A DNA stretch of 37,713 nucleotides from an uncultured Prevotella sp. Lineage in GTDB: Bacteria; Bacteroidota; Bacteroidia; Bacteroidales; Bacteroidaceae. The stretch covers positions 1-37,713 of the forward strand of contig CAMOEW010000013.1 in NCBI GenBank assembly GCA_946612625.1. Direction: 5' to 3'. Within the stretch, counting starts at the first letter, position 1. Every line of letters begins with the position of its first letter. The position numbers were made by a program, and so were the translations under genes. The notes under the pieces were generated by a model. The model was not told where the DNA came from and made no database searches. It saw only the letters and a program-made list of their open reading frames with translations. Of the stretch, positions 22,687 to 33,123 are shown piece by piece.

Positions 22687-25005
22687 ATGCAAAAACTGCT
22701 GATAAGTTTATCTTTTATCCTTTTTACATTATCCATCAGCCCCACATGGGCGGAGTCTTTCACTGTCGGCAAGAACACTTTCCAACTTAACGATAAACCC
22801 TTCATAGTAAAGGCAGCCGAAATGCATTATCCTCGCATTCCACGTCCTTACTGGGACCACCGCATAAAGATGTGCAAGGCATTAGGAATGAACACTGTGT
22901 GCATCTATGTATTCTGGAATATCCACGAGCAACGCGAAGGTGATTTTGATTTCGCCGGACAGAACGACGTAGCTGAATTCTGCCGTCTGGCACAGAAAAA
23001 CGGTATGTACGTGATTGTACGGCCAGGTCCCTACGTGTGCGCCGAATGGGAGATGGGAGGTCTGCCATGGTGGCTATTGAAAAAGAAAGACATCCGTCTG
23101 CGCGAACGCGATTCTTTTTTTATGGAGCGTGTAAAACTCTTCGAAAAGAAGGTTGCAGAACAACTTGCGCCACTCACAATAGCGCATGGCGGTCCTATTA
23201 TAATGCTTCAGGTAGAAAATGAATATGGTTCCTACGGCGAGGACAAACCCTACATCTCAGAAATTCGCGACTGCTTGCGATCACTCTATGGAAGCGACAT
23301 GACACTATTTCAGTGTGACTGGTCGTCGAACTTCACCAAGAACGGGCTTGACGACCTTGCATGGACAATGAACTTTGGCACAGGAGCCAATATCGACAAG
23401 CAGTTTGAGAAGTTGCGCAGTATGCGACCAAATGCACCACTGATGTGTTCGGAGTTCTGGAGCGGATGGTTCGACAAATGGGGTGCTCGCCACGAGACTC
23501 GTCCTGCCAAAGCAATGGTTAATGGTATCAACGAGATGCTCTCCAAGGGCATAAGTTTCTCACTCTACATGACACATGGCGGCACTTCATTTGGTCACTG
23601 GGCAGGAGCTAACAGCCCCGGATTCGCTCCTGATGTCACTTCATATGACTACGATGCCCCCATCAACGAATACGGACTGGCAACACCTAAATACTATGAA
23701 CTGCGCGAGACGATGCAGAAGTATCACGACAAGAAACTGCCTACTGTTCCCAAGCCCGCCGCACCGATTATCATCGTGCCCAAGTTTGGGCTGACGGAGT
23801 TTGCGCCGTTAATATGCGGCATAAACCAGATTGTTGTATCACCTGAGCCAAAGACTTTCGAAGAAATGGATATGGGCTGGGGTACTATGACCTACACCAC
23901 TATATTGCCTGAAATCAAAGCCCAGAGCGTTCTTACGGGCGAGTTCCATGATTTCGCACAAGTTTTCATCGACGGGAAATATATAGGCAAGATTGATCGT
24001 GTGAAAAACGAGAAGTCGCTCACTCTGCCCCCTGTAAGGAAAGATGCCGAACTATCCATCATCGTAGAAGGCATGGGACGCATCAATTTCGGTCGTGCCA
24101 TCAAAGACTTCAAAGGTATTATCGGCAATGTGACGATAACCAGCGTTTTAGACAAATATGAGATTAGTGTAAAACCAAAAGAGTGGGTGAATACCGCTAT
24201 TGCAGACGATTACCAAACAGCAGTAAAGGCATTTGAAACTAAGGTACCCGCAAATGCCAAGGGTGATTTCTTAAAAGCAGGTTACCACCGTGGCTACTTC
24301 AACCTGAAGAAAGTGGGCGACACGTTCCTAAATTTCGAGACATGGGGCAAGGGTCAGGTCTATGTGAATGGCCATGCTATGGGCCGCATCTGGTCGATAG
24401 GCCCGCAACAGACGCTCTATGTTCCCGGCTGCTGGCTGAAGAAGGGAAAGAATGAAATCATCGTCCTCGACGTGGTTGGCCCGAAAGAAGCTGTTGTATG
24501 GGGACAGACTACGCCCGAACTGAATAAGCTACAGATAGAGAAAGCTCCCAAGCACAATGATATTAAGAAACGTCCCGACATTCAAACTATGAAGGCTGCC
24601 GCTGTCGGTTCCTTTTCATCAGGCAACGGCTGGCAAACGGTGAAGTTCTCAGCTCCTCATAAAGGACGCTACATAGCCATAGAGTGTCTGTCGGCTCACA
24701 ACGGCAGCAACGTCATGGCCGTGGCAGAGCTATACGTACAGGATGCCAAAGGCAAGCGTATATCCCGTGAACCATGGACAGTACACTACGCCTCTAATGA
24801 GAATGAGCGTAGCAATAATACCCTCGACAAAGTCTTCGACCTTCAGGAAAGCACCTACTGGCAGACGGAGAAATCGGCAACGGCGCCCCATCTAATTGTC
24901 ATCGATTTTGGAAGCGAACAGACAGTAAGCGCCCTTGAATACCTTCCTCGTGCAGAACAAGGATTTCCTGGAAGTGTCAAAGACTATAGAATATTCATTT
25001 ATTAG
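22687..25005 (+). CDS. GH35 beta-galactosidase with C-terminal discoidin-like domain
   Basis: A 772-residue exported enzyme. The signal peptide ends TWAES (about residue 23). Residues about 25-340 are the GH35 barrel: AAEMHYPRIPRPYW, VRPGPYVCAEWEMGGLPWWL, VENEYGS with acid/base Glu179, and MCSEFWSGW with nucleophile Glu256. Galactose-binding-like beta-sandwich domains follow (about 380-620, including GYHRGYFNLKKV and YVNGHAMGRIW). The last 140 residues are an F5/8 type C-like domain (IAIECLSAHNG, then STYWQTEKS, ending VKDYRIFIY). It probably releases terminal beta-galactose from plant or host glycans in the periplasm. It lies 27 bases after dsbD, with no promoter seen between. It overlaps the convergent GH106 gene by 11 bp at its 3' end. 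Confidence 0.93.
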   Translation: MQKLLISLSFILFTLSISPTWAESFTVGKNTFQLNDKPFIVKAAEMHYPRIPRPYWDHRIKMCKALGMNTVCIYVFWNIHEQREGDFDFAGQNDVAEFCRLAQKNGMYVIVRPGPYVCAEWEMGGLPWWLLKKKDIRLRERDSFFMERVKLFEKKVAEQLAPLTIAHGGPIIMLQVENEYGSYGEDKPYISEIRDCLRSLYGSDMTLFQCDWSSNFTKNGLDDLAWTMNFGTGANIDKQFEKLRSMRPNAPLMCSEFWSGWFDKWGARHETRPAKAMVNGINEMLSKGISFSLYMTHGGTSFGHWAGANSPGFAPDVTSYDYDAPINEYGLATPKYYELRETMQKYHDKKLPTVPKPAAPIIIVPKFGLTEFAPLICGINQIVVSPEPKTFEEMDMGWGTMTYTTILPEIKAQSVLTGEFHDFAQVFIDGKYIGKIDRVKNEKSLTLPPVRKDAELSIIVEGMGRINFGRAIKDFKGIIGNVTITSVLDKYEISVKPKEWVNTAIADDYQTAVKAFETKVPANAKGDFLKAGYHRGYFNLKKVGDTFLNFETWGKGQVYVNGHAMGRIWSIGPQQTLYVPGCWLKKGKNEIIVLDVVGPKEAVVWGQTTPELNKLQIEKAPKHNDIKKRPDIQTMKAAAVGSFSSGNGWQTVKFSAPHKGRYIAIECLSAHNGSNVMAVAELYVQDAKGKRISREPWTVHYASNENERSNNTLDKVFDLQESTYWQTEKSATAPHLIVIDFGSEQTVSALEYLPRAEQGFPGSVKDYRIFIY

Positions 25006-28000
25006 AATTGTTCTTTAATACCTTTTTGCCATTGATTATGTATATTCCATTCTGCGGAAATGCAACGCGTTGTCCGTTGAGGTTGTAGTACACATCTCGT
25101 CCGACAGCATAATCGTTGCTCATGCCGTCAGTGTGCACATCGCGGATTGCCGACGGGTCGCCAGCGGGAGAAAATACGTTTAGCGAACGGTATATATGAA
25201 ATTTATTGCGGCCATTCACCTTGAACAATGCTGAGCCATCGACAGAGGCCGGTATAGTCTGAACAAGAGAGTCGGCAGCATTATATGCCTTCGTATTACC
25301 AGTCTCGCCCACAAGATACGAGAGAGAGAATACGTCGTCAGGGTCAGCGGTAATCCTCAGCTCAGCATCAACAGAGAACTGAAGTCCGGCACCGTTGTAA
25401 TACCACAGGCCGACAGAAGTGCTGTTGCCCGATGCTTTAACGGTGAGGCTGTCATAATACTCAGTGAGAATCTTTCCAGACTTTTTACCTTGACGGAATG
25501 GAAACTTATCTGTGAAGCCATTGGGTGCCACAGTTGCAGTACCCTGCCATCCCGGAGCAGGTGCTTCATTCGATGTGAAATCGACGGAGCGTTTCAGTTG
25601 ATAAGGTCCATGTGCCTCAAGCAGCGTGGTGTATTCCAGACCGTCAGCATTAACGCACTTTACCACGAGATTCTGATCAGAATACTTTCTCAACATCAAG
25701 TAAGCACATCCGTCGTCGGTATAACGAATGTCGGCATCGGCATATGTTGAGCCATCGACTGCCGATACAGTAATATCCTTAATTACATCAGCGGTATAAA
25801 GTTCATAGACTGGATAATAGAATTTGCTATCCATGAATTTTTCGAAGTGTGACAGTCTTGCCGTCAACATGCGCCTTGTGTTCTTCAATGGGGCTATTGT
25901 AACGGTGGAGTTCAGTCCTGACGGCATTTTCTGCCAGTCGGCATACGATGTAATTCCGCTTACGCTAAGATTTCCATCCTTGACATCAAGAATATTCACA
26001 TCACCGAAGATACGCCACTCCTTGCCATCTATATCCATCTGACGTATTCGGTTAGCAGGCAGATTGGTTACTTCTATCCGGATGGTGTTTGCACCCGCAT
26101 GTATTGCAGTGGCGGCACAGCGCACCACAAACGGCGCAGCCCAAGCGCATCCGACATACTCGCCGTTGAGATATACTCGCGCGCTCTCGCGGACGTCGCC
26201 AAGATCGATCTTCCAACCGCCATCGGCAAGAGCAGCAACATCGGCAGCTATGGTGAAAGTCTTCTCATACACGCCAGTTCCCATCAACTGCCCTGTGACA
26301 TCACTGAGGTTCTCCCACGTCTTAACACCATCACTAAGAGTAAATGTCTCTGAAACCTCAGGATAACTTTCTATGAACGACAGATTCCACTCTCCGCCAA
26401 GTTCTATCCTACTATATTCAGCCATAGCACTGACAGTCTCAACATCAGCAACGGGTGTATCATGTGTTTCGATGATAATGCTCTCGCCAGAACGCAGTTC
26501 CACCATTACCCCACTCTGATTTCTCACCGGACGGTATATGCTACCCGTCATAGCATCGTAGCAGAGCACATCGGCAGGATTTCCCACTCCAAGGGGCATA
26601 TATCCGCAGACATCGTGTGCTTGAAGATTTGAGACGAAATAAATATAACCGTTGTCATACTTTCTACGTATCATGCGTAATCCATAGTCTGTACGCATCT
26701 GTTCCGGCTTGATATTAGGAATTGATGACAATGTTGCAGCATCATATTTATAAACGATGTTGGCACCCGCTGCAGCAAGATTGTCGATACAGGCTTTTGT
26801 TTCCGCAGGCATGTTGGTGCTTACAGGTACCACAAGCGCTGAGTAAGTCTGTCCGCCAGAGGTTTTAAGCATACCTCCCTCAGAAATGGTAGCCAGCAGC
26901 TGAGCATCACTGATGAAGTCGCAGTCAAGACCGGCTTCTTCAATCGCTGATACGGCTGCGGTGAAGTTTCCCATCTTTGCCGAAATATTGTCGATAGAGA
27001 ACATAAGCAGTCGGTTGGCGATATTGCCATGCATGGCATTGACGAACGGCACATACACAAGCAGGTCGTTGTCGGGCTGTCCTTTCTGCAGGAAACTCTG
27101 ACACCGTTCCATATACTGCATCATCGACGGAGCGTCACGCCAGATGGAGTTAGTGGGACTCATGTCAATCGAAGCATAGAACTTCCATCCTGGCCATGCC
27201 GTATTATCGGGAGTATATGTGGTGCCATGAAAGAATATATGGTTCACTCCGGCACAGAACATCAAATCCATATCGGGTTTCATCTGTGAGAGCGACGTAC
27301 GGAAATGCTCTGTAAGCCAAGTAAATGTCTCACTCGACGTCAACTGCTTTCCTGTGACATGAGCTGCACTCGACGCATACTTCAGCGTTGCAAAATCGCT
27401 ATAGTTGTCACGTGTGAATCCAGGGTCGGTACGCAATCCGCGAATACCGAAGTCGGTAAGTCCGAAGCCTTCTATCTCAGGTATATCGACTGCTGCATAA
27501 AAATCAAGCAAGTTTCCCGGAGAGCCATGAGCCTGATTGCGAGTCTTAACACCATGGCTATGAGCCCATGTTGTCCACTGTCGTGTGAAATTGTTGAGCA
27601 GCATGTCCTGTAGTGTCATGCGGTAGTCGGCGAGCACTTGCTTGTTGACATCAGTGGCAAACCCGAGCAGTTTGTCCATATTCTCCTCTAAGCGATAGCC
27701 GCGATACTTATAAAACTCGTCGAACATCTTAGGAGTCCAGTCGGCATTATATACCTCATATGAGTCGTTGAAGAAATATTTAGGGTACGGCACTCCACTC
27801 GTAGAGAAAGCATCATCAAACCGTTTCAGATAGTTGGCAACGGCTGCCGAGTCAAAATGGTCGAGCACATACCCCTCGCCTCCCGGTGCAGCACGCTTCA
27901 CGCTCTGCATCGTGTGCGAATTATATATGGCTATAATGCGCCACTTGCCCTCAGGTGCAACCCATCGAAGAATGTTTCCATCAAGCATCAGAGTGACATC

Positions 28001-28552
28001 CTGCACGCTTCCGCTGTTTCCTTTTCCAGGATAAGCCATCACGCGGTTGAGTTTTGGCAGTGCCGATGAGTTGAGTGTTATGTCAAAGGTCTGTGTGGCA
28101 GTTCCGTCACCCATAATCTCGCCTGTGACATATTCCAGTTTGCCGGCTGCCTCGTCGATAGTTACCGAAGGTCCGCCAAATGGCCATCCTGTACCGCAGT
28201 TCATATCAATATCCACTCCGTTCGCCTCGGCAGCATCCTCAACATACTTTAGAGCGCTCATCCAACTGCCGGTGAGAAAACCGATGGTATTTGATGGCTT
28301 CTTAAGACTGTATATAGGTGTAATCTCAAGCGTTCCGATACCAGCCTTGGCATATTCGGCGATGCGGTGTTCCACACTCGACTTGTCCCATGCCGAACCC
28401 ATCACCCACCATCGGCTGCCGGCCTTAGCCTGTCGCGACGATTCGGGCCATGTCTGTGCAGAAATAGTGTTTAACGACAACAGGCAAACAGAAAATGCCA
28501 CCGCCGTCATAATCCTGTGGCTGCTACCGTACACATTCTCTCCTCTCTTCAT
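24995..28552 (-). CDS. GH106-type alpha-L-rhamnosidase with type IX-like C-terminus
   Basis: A 1185-residue exported glycosidase. The signal peptide ends ISAQ (about residue 33). The N-terminal and central parts match GH106: RWWVMGSAWDKSSVEHRI, GVDIDMNCGTGWPFGGPSV, YFFNDSYEVYNADWTP, and IPEIEGFGLTDFG, followed by SSETFTWLTEH and CAGVNHIFFHGTTYTP. A beta-sandwich sugar-binding domain (about 760-860, DLGDVRESARVYLNGEYVG) follows. The end (DVYYNLNGQRV, then NGIYIINGKKVLKN) resembles a type IX sorting domain, so the enzyme may be surface-displayed. Expected substrate: rhamnose side chains of pectin or related glycans. It is the last gene of the minus-strand operon, 34 bases after the S9 peptidase, and overlaps the GH35 gene by 11 bp tail to tail. 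Confidence 0.85.
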   Translation of the reverse strand: MKRGENVYGSSHRIMTAVAFSVCLLSLNTISAQTWPESSRQAKAGSRWWVMGSAWDKSSVEHRIAEYAKAGIGTLEITPIYSLKKPSNTIGFLTGSWMSALKYVEDAAEANGVDIDMNCGTGWPFGGPSVTIDEAAGKLEYVTGEIMGDGTATQTFDITLNSSALPKLNRVMAYPGKGNSGSVQDVTLMLDGNILRWVAPEGKWRIIAIYNSHTMQSVKRAAPGGEGYVLDHFDSAAVANYLKRFDDAFSTSGVPYPKYFFNDSYEVYNADWTPKMFDEFYKYRGYRLEENMDKLLGFATDVNKQVLADYRMTLQDMLLNNFTRQWTTWAHSHGVKTRNQAHGSPGNLLDFYAAVDIPEIEGFGLTDFGIRGLRTDPGFTRDNYSDFATLKYASSAAHVTGKQLTSSETFTWLTEHFRTSLSQMKPDMDLMFCAGVNHIFFHGTTYTPDNTAWPGWKFYASIDMSPTNSIWRDAPSMMQYMERCQSFLQKGQPDNDLLVYVPFVNAMHGNIANRLLMFSIDNISAKMGNFTAAVSAIEEAGLDCDFISDAQLLATISEGGMLKTSGGQTYSALVVPVSTNMPAETKACIDNLAAAGANIVYKYDAATLSSIPNIKPEQMRTDYGLRMIRRKYDNGYIYFVSNLQAHDVCGYMPLGVGNPADVLCYDAMTGSIYRPVRNQSGVMVELRSGESIIIETHDTPVADVETVSAMAEYSRIELGGEWNLSFIESYPEVSETFTLSDGVKTWENLSDVTGQLMGTGVYEKTFTIAADVAALADGGWKIDLGDVRESARVYLNGEYVGCAWAAPFVVRCAATAIHAGANTIRIEVTNLPANRIRQMDIDGKEWRIFGDVNILDVKDGNLSVSGITSYADWQKMPSGLNSTVTIAPLKNTRRMLTARLSHFEKFMDSKFYYPVYELYTADVIKDITVSAVDGSTYADADIRYTDDGCAYLMLRKYSDQNLVVKCVNADGLEYTTLLEAHGPYQLKRSVDFTSNEAPAPGWQGTATVAPNGFTDKFPFRQGKKSGKILTEYYDSLTVKASGNSTSVGLWYYNGAGLQFSVDAELRITADPDDVFSLSYLVGETGNTKAYNAADSLVQTIPASVDGSALFKVNGRNKFHIYRSLNVFSPAGDPSAIRDVHTDGMSNDYAVGRDVYYNLNGQRVAFPQNGIYIINGKKVLKNNSNK

Positions 28553-28586
28553 AATCTCATTGTTATTTAGTTATTGTATCTTACTA

Positions 28587-31019
28587 TTAAAGATGGCGCT
28601 TCGGATAGAGCGCATCCCACCATGATGGGTCGTCTTTAAGCCATTTCTGGAACCATGCCATCTGCGTGGCAATCCATTTTATCTTCTTTCCATAGTCGCG
28701 TATGCCATGATTCTCGCCCTCCACTTCCACGAGAGCCACCTCGCGTCCGAGCAACTTCAGTGCCGTAAACATCTGCAAGCTTTCAATAATAGGCACGTTA
28801 GTGTCGGCAGTGCCATGAAGCAGGAGCAGCGGAGTGTGTATCTTGTCGGCATTGAACAGCGGGCTGCGGTCAACGTAGAGCTGCTTATGACTCCAAGGAT
28901 AGCTGTTTGCCATAGCCACCTCGCTGTAGTTATATCCCCAGTAGCCCTGTCCCCAGTAGCTGGTGTGATTGGCTATACCTGCATGGCTGACGGCAGCGGC
29001 GAAGATTTCGGTCTTGGTCTGGAGATACTGCGTCATGAATCCTCCATAGCTTGCCCCCATGCATCCTATATGTTCGGCATCAATGAAGTGATGCTCCTCA
29101 CAAATCTTCTTTGTCCCTTCAATGATATCGTCTGACGGTCCCTCACCGGCAGTGTTAACATGTCGCGAAGCCCACTCCTGTCCGAATCCAGTGGCACCGC
29201 TGGGCTGAAGAATATATGCCACATAGCCGAGCGAGTTCCACATCTGTGGAGCATACGGCGATTCGAAGTATCGGCTCACGGGTGAGCATCCGCCGTAATA
29301 ATACACAATCATAGGATATTTCTTCGATTCATCGAAGTCTGCTGGCAGATAAAGTCTTCCATATACGGTATCGCCTCGCGAATTGTTGAAATTCCAGTCA
29401 CGGCATGTACCCACCTGTGCTGTTCCCAGAGCCGTATGTCCGTCGAAGAAGCGAGTGTTCTTTCCTGTCTTTAGGTTCATTACGTATGCCGATGCCGGAG
29501 CAAGGGTCTCATAGCTAAGGTATGAAATAGCCATCGCATTCGACGCTATACCGAGACCATAGACGTAGTCGCCCTGTGTTGCCATCTGCGTAATCTTTCC
29601 CGTCTTTGGATTGAGCGAGTACAAACGTATATAATCGCGGTCTTCTGCCGAGAAATATATGTTTCCATCAGCATCAAGCCATTCTACACTCTCTACCGAG
29701 GGATTGAAATCCTTCGTCAACGGTGTCACTTGTCTTGTTGCGAGGTCGTAGAGAAACAGCTCGTTTTCCATCATACTTGGTGTGACATCATCCGGCAACT
29801 GACATCCAATACGATTGAATGCTTCGGGATTGCCTTTTATGAGCAGTTGCCGTCCGTCTGGTGCAAATTCTATTTCTCCAATATGCTCCTCCGACAAGAA
29901 CACAGTGTCTGCCTTCAGTGTCTGTGCATCGATAATAACCACGTCGCTCACCGTCGTCGGACGCTTTGTGAGTCGCGAATGCGAAGAGCCGACAATCAGC
30001 TTGCGTCCGTCTCGCGATATATCATAAAGATACTCTCCCTTGTTGCCGAAGGTGATGCGCTGCGCCAATCCTGACGCAATTTCGTATTTTATAAGATACC
30101 CCCGTTTGCGCCATCCTGGCTGGCGGTCGTCCATCTCCAACACTTGAAACACATCTTTGTCTTCCTTAGGTCCTTCTGTTTCAGCGCTGATTATGAGATA
30201 ATCCTCATTAGGGCTGAATGTAATATTACCCTTCGGCAAGTCAGCGGCAATCAGTGTTCTCTCACCACTAAATGCATCTATTTTGTAAAGATTGCGTCTG
30301 TCGGCTTCCCATGCGTCGTCATATAACGCTACCGTATGTGGCATCCACGACAGGTTACCATAAATGTTTGATATGAGCTTTCCGTTCCTGACATCACGCA
30401 GTTCATACGTCCACCAGTTCTTGCCGCCTCTGGCTGTCTCCTGATAACATACTAATGCGATGCTGCCATCGGCAGAGAGAGAAATGTTACGCACTCGTTT
30501 TCCGTCGGTAAGGTCGTGAACGCCGTATGGATGCTCTTCGCTGAGAGTGTAGTCCAGTTTACGGCTGGCATCTATCGTCACATGGATAGAATCTGTGTCG
30601 TTTGGCTGTGACAAGAACTTCAGTGCTACTGTGTGATGTTCGGGTGCAAGCGCGATGTCACCGTCAGAATTGCTACCGTCGATAACCAGTTTATAGTTTT
30701 TTAATCCCTTGACACTTATCTTACCTTTGACGTAGCTGCTGTTGTTGATATAGAAGGAGAGGACTCCAACACTCTTGCTGTCAGGAATCGACGGTATCAA
30801 TTGCCCACGGTATTCGGTAGTGGGTTTAGTGTCAGCCTTGAGGCGTTCGAGCATCGACCTGTCGTCGAACCTCTTTCCTTCCACATCTACAGTGTCGGCA
30901 TGCCACGGTTCCGTCACGGCAAAGGGGCCTGCCAGCCTAAAGGCAGTCACTTCGGTTTTCTCTTGTGCAAAGGCAGCAAGAGCAGCCACCGACATCATCA
31001 AGAATATTCCTCTCTTCAC
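28587..31019 (-). CDS. S9-family prolyl oligopeptidase/dipeptidyl peptidase
   Basis: An 810-residue exported serine peptidase. The signal peptide ends AAFAQ (about residue 19). The N-terminal two thirds is a beta-propeller-type region (repeats such as ISLSADGSIALV, ITFSPNEDYLIIS, IEFAPDGRQLLIKG, VEWLDADGNIYFS). The last 260 residues are an alpha/beta hydrolase: nucleophile Ser657 in GASYGG, Asp739 in HGTADTNVP and His771 in ENHGI give a complete triad. YYYGGCSPVSRYF and GFGQEWASRHVN fit the S9 oxyanion region. It probably trims peptides after proline or at dipeptide ends. It sits between GH43 (7 bases) and GH106 (34 bases), so glycoprotein such as arabinogalactan protein could be the common substrate; this is inference. 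Confidence 0.92.
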   Translation of the reverse strand: MKRGIFLMMSVAALAAFAQEKTEVTAFRLAGPFAVTEPWHADTVDVEGKRFDDRSMLERLKADTKPTTEYRGQLIPSIPDSKSVGVLSFYINNSSYVKGKISVKGLKNYKLVIDGSNSDGDIALAPEHHTVALKFLSQPNDTDSIHVTIDASRKLDYTLSEEHPYGVHDLTDGKRVRNISLSADGSIALVCYQETARGGKNWWTYELRDVRNGKLISNIYGNLSWMPHTVALYDDAWEADRRNLYKIDAFSGERTLIAADLPKGNITFSPNEDYLIISAETEGPKEDKDVFQVLEMDDRQPGWRKRGYLIKYEIASGLAQRITFGNKGEYLYDISRDGRKLIVGSSHSRLTKRPTTVSDVVIIDAQTLKADTVFLSEEHIGEIEFAPDGRQLLIKGNPEAFNRIGCQLPDDVTPSMMENELFLYDLATRQVTPLTKDFNPSVESVEWLDADGNIYFSAEDRDYIRLYSLNPKTGKITQMATQGDYVYGLGIASNAMAISYLSYETLAPASAYVMNLKTGKNTRFFDGHTALGTAQVGTCRDWNFNNSRGDTVYGRLYLPADFDESKKYPMIVYYYGGCSPVSRYFESPYAPQMWNSLGYVAYILQPSGATGFGQEWASRHVNTAGEGPSDDIIEGTKKICEEHHFIDAEHIGCMGASYGGFMTQYLQTKTEIFAAAVSHAGIANHTSYWGQGYWGYNYSEVAMANSYPWSHKQLYVDRSPLFNADKIHTPLLLLHGTADTNVPIIESLQMFTALKLLGREVALVEVEGENHGIRDYGKKIKWIATQMAWFQKWLKDDPSWWDALYPKRHL

Positions 31020-31026
31020 CGCCTTC

Positions 31027-33117
31027 TTATTTCTTTACTTCCACCCACCTCATCACAGAACCGTTACGGCGTGCCGGGTCGCTGCCGGCACAGTCCATTG
31101 AGTATGGACTTCCCGTTGTAGGACTCTTACATACATATTTGTGCGTGCGCATCGACATGAGCATGAACTCACCGCCAAGATAGTCCTGCCAGAGAAAAAC
31201 CTCTGCATCTTTTTCGTTATCAGTCATACGGAGGTCGCCTGGCTGTCCGATGCCCGAACACATGATGTATCTTCCGTCTTCGCACTGCACTGTAACCTTT
31301 CCGTTCCCTTTGTCTATTAGGCGGAAGTGAGTCGCGGTTGTATTGTCGTCGCTCCGGCTATCGTGGCATACGCCATGTCTGGTGGCGTTCATCGGCAAAC
31401 CGGTAGCCAGATTTATGATTCTGAAAGTCTTGCCATAAGGGATATTTCCACTGCGGTCGGCAGCTTTCTCATCACATACGAAGTTGTCAAACTCCGCCGT
31501 GCCTCCGTTCTTTCCTTTGTGATTGAAGGTGAATAGCGAGATGCGCACGCCCTGGAAAGAACACAACTGGTATCCAAGGCGCAGGTTTGTGCGCTTGGAG
31601 CGTAGAGTCTTGCCGTCGAGCGAGTATCCGCTTGTCAGACGGTCGTTATCGAAGTCGCCGTTCAGATGTAGCCACAGACTTCCGTCACTGCCAATGCGCT
31701 CAGTGATGTCTTCGTCGATGGTGTCGTTAGTCAACTGACTGAAGTCGCGCAATATCAGCCGACTACCTTCTTTAACCACACCTACCCACGAGCAAGGCAC
31801 GTTGATGTTACCCAGTCCGGCCACGTCGCCGTCTTTCATTTTCTTAGTGAACAATTGTACTCGATATTCGGTAGTCGGTCCTATGGCACGTTGTGTCAGG
31901 CTATTGCGAGCCCACATCAATTGTTCTGCCGGCATGGCATTGAGTTGCAGGCGACCTCTCTTCATGCTCCACATCCGGTCGTCGGGATTATGGTTCCACT
32001 GCCATACACGTCCGAGCTCTTTGCCATCGAAGTTCTCACTACGCACGTAAGGCGCATGAGGTTTCTCGTCGGGTGCAATGGCTGGTTTAAACCATGTACG
32101 TGGAGCACGCCCGATATTTCCCGGCAGTCCAAGCATCGGCCATCCATCCACCCATGTGATGGGAGCGAGCGTTGTGGTGCGCCCGATGCTGTGGAAGTCC
32201 ATCATCAGCAATGCCCACCATTGTCCGTTCTGATCCTCTACGATTCCTCCTTGATGGATGTTAGTACATGCCGTAGCATTTTTATCGGGTTGTGGTATAG
32301 AGAATTTCGAGCCGTCAGGAACAATACGTCCTTTCCATTGGGTCAGGCCGGCGGCATGATATCCGAAAGTTTCGTCGGCCGTTATCACGCGCGTCTCGTA
32401 TGGCCCCCAGATGCTCTTCGAACGTGAGCATAGCGTACGTCCGTTGGGCTTATAGTCGGTGGAGATAAGGTAGTACATGCCGTTGATTTTATACATGTGA
32501 TGTCCCTCGCCCACTCCGCTGCCTTCGGGAATAATGGTTTTCTCTGTCTCCATGATTGGTCCGCTGAGATCGGCTTTCAGTTCTGTACATTTCACCTCAC
32601 CATAACCGTGGATGGCATAGATTTTGCCATCGTCGTCGAAATGTACGCCGAGGTCGTAGATGCGTCCCTGCATGTTATGATGTTCCCATGGTCCGCGAAT
32701 ATCCTTAGCGGTATAGCATTGCAGTCCTTTGCCGTTGATGTTGGTAAATACATAGAACTGTCCGTTGGCATAGCGTATGCATGGCGCCCATACTCCCTGA
32801 CCGTAAATCTCCTTTTTGTTCTGAAGTGAGAATGCAGGGTCGTCGAAATCGAAGCGGTCAAAGCAGTAGCTAATGTTTTCCCAATTCACCAAGTCGCGCG
32901 AATGTAGAATAACAAGTCCCGGCACGGTGTGCATTGTCGTTCCTGCCAGATAGTAGTCGTCGCCCACACGCAGGATGTCGGGATCGCTGAACTCATCATA
33001 GAACAACGGATTGGTGAACGTTCCATTACCATTGTCGGCAGTCCACGACTGCGCCCCTACAGGGCTGCTGAATAAAGGCGAAAAGACTATGGATAAACAA
33101 ATCAACAGCTTTTGCAT
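31027..33117 (-). CDS. GH43-family glycosidase with C-terminal trefoil-like domain
   Basis: A 696-residue exported enzyme. The signal peptide ends VGAQ (about residue 23). Residues about 30-330 are a five-bladed GH43 domain: FSDPDILRVGDDYYL gives the base Asp45, YDLGVHFDDDGKIYAIHG gives Asp155, and GEGHHMYKINGMYYL gives the acid Glu204. Residues about 345-555 are the usual GH43 beta-sandwich (VWQWNHNPDDRMWSM, then GVRISLFTFN). The last 130 residues (FRIINLATGLPMNATRHG, then EDGRYIMCSGIG, MRTHKYVC) look like a beta-trefoil or fascin-like domain. Likely a xylosidase or arabinofuranosidase; the subfamily is uncertain. It starts 6 bases after the mutase stop and ends 7 bases before the S9 gene start, so it is within a tight operon. 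Confidence 0.9.
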   Translation of the reverse strand: MQKLLICLSIVFSPLFSSPVGAQSWTADNGNGTFTNPLFYDEFSDPDILRVGDDYYLAGTTMHTVPGLVILHSRDLVNWENISYCFDRFDFDDPAFSLQNKKEIYGQGVWAPCIRYANGQFYVFTNINGKGLQCYTAKDIRGPWEHHNMQGRIYDLGVHFDDDGKIYAIHGYGEVKCTELKADLSGPIMETEKTIIPEGSGVGEGHHMYKINGMYYLISTDYKPNGRTLCSRSKSIWGPYETRVITADETFGYHAAGLTQWKGRIVPDGSKFSIPQPDKNATACTNIHQGGIVEDQNGQWWALLMMDFHSIGRTTTLAPITWVDGWPMLGLPGNIGRAPRTWFKPAIAPDEKPHAPYVRSENFDGKELGRVWQWNHNPDDRMWSMKRGRLQLNAMPAEQLMWARNSLTQRAIGPTTEYRVQLFTKKMKDGDVAGLGNINVPCSWVGVVKEGSRLILRDFSQLTNDTIDEDITERIGSDGSLWLHLNGDFDNDRLTSGYSLDGKTLRSKRTNLRLGYQLCSFQGVRISLFTFNHKGKNGGTAEFDNFVCDEKAADRSGNIPYGKTFRIINLATGLPMNATRHGVCHDSRSDDNTTATHFRLIDKGNGKVTVQCEDGRYIMCSGIGQPGDLRMTDNEKDAEVFLWQDYLGGEFMLMSMRTHKYVCKSPTTGSPYSMDCAGSDPARRNGSVMRWVEVKK

Positions 33118-33123
33118 ATACTC

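Noticed and set aside
24995..25005. The 11-bp tail overlap of GH35 and GH106 as a sign of a sequencing error
   Set aside because: Both C-termini look natural (VKDYRIFIY and KVLKNNSNK); short convergent overlaps are common.
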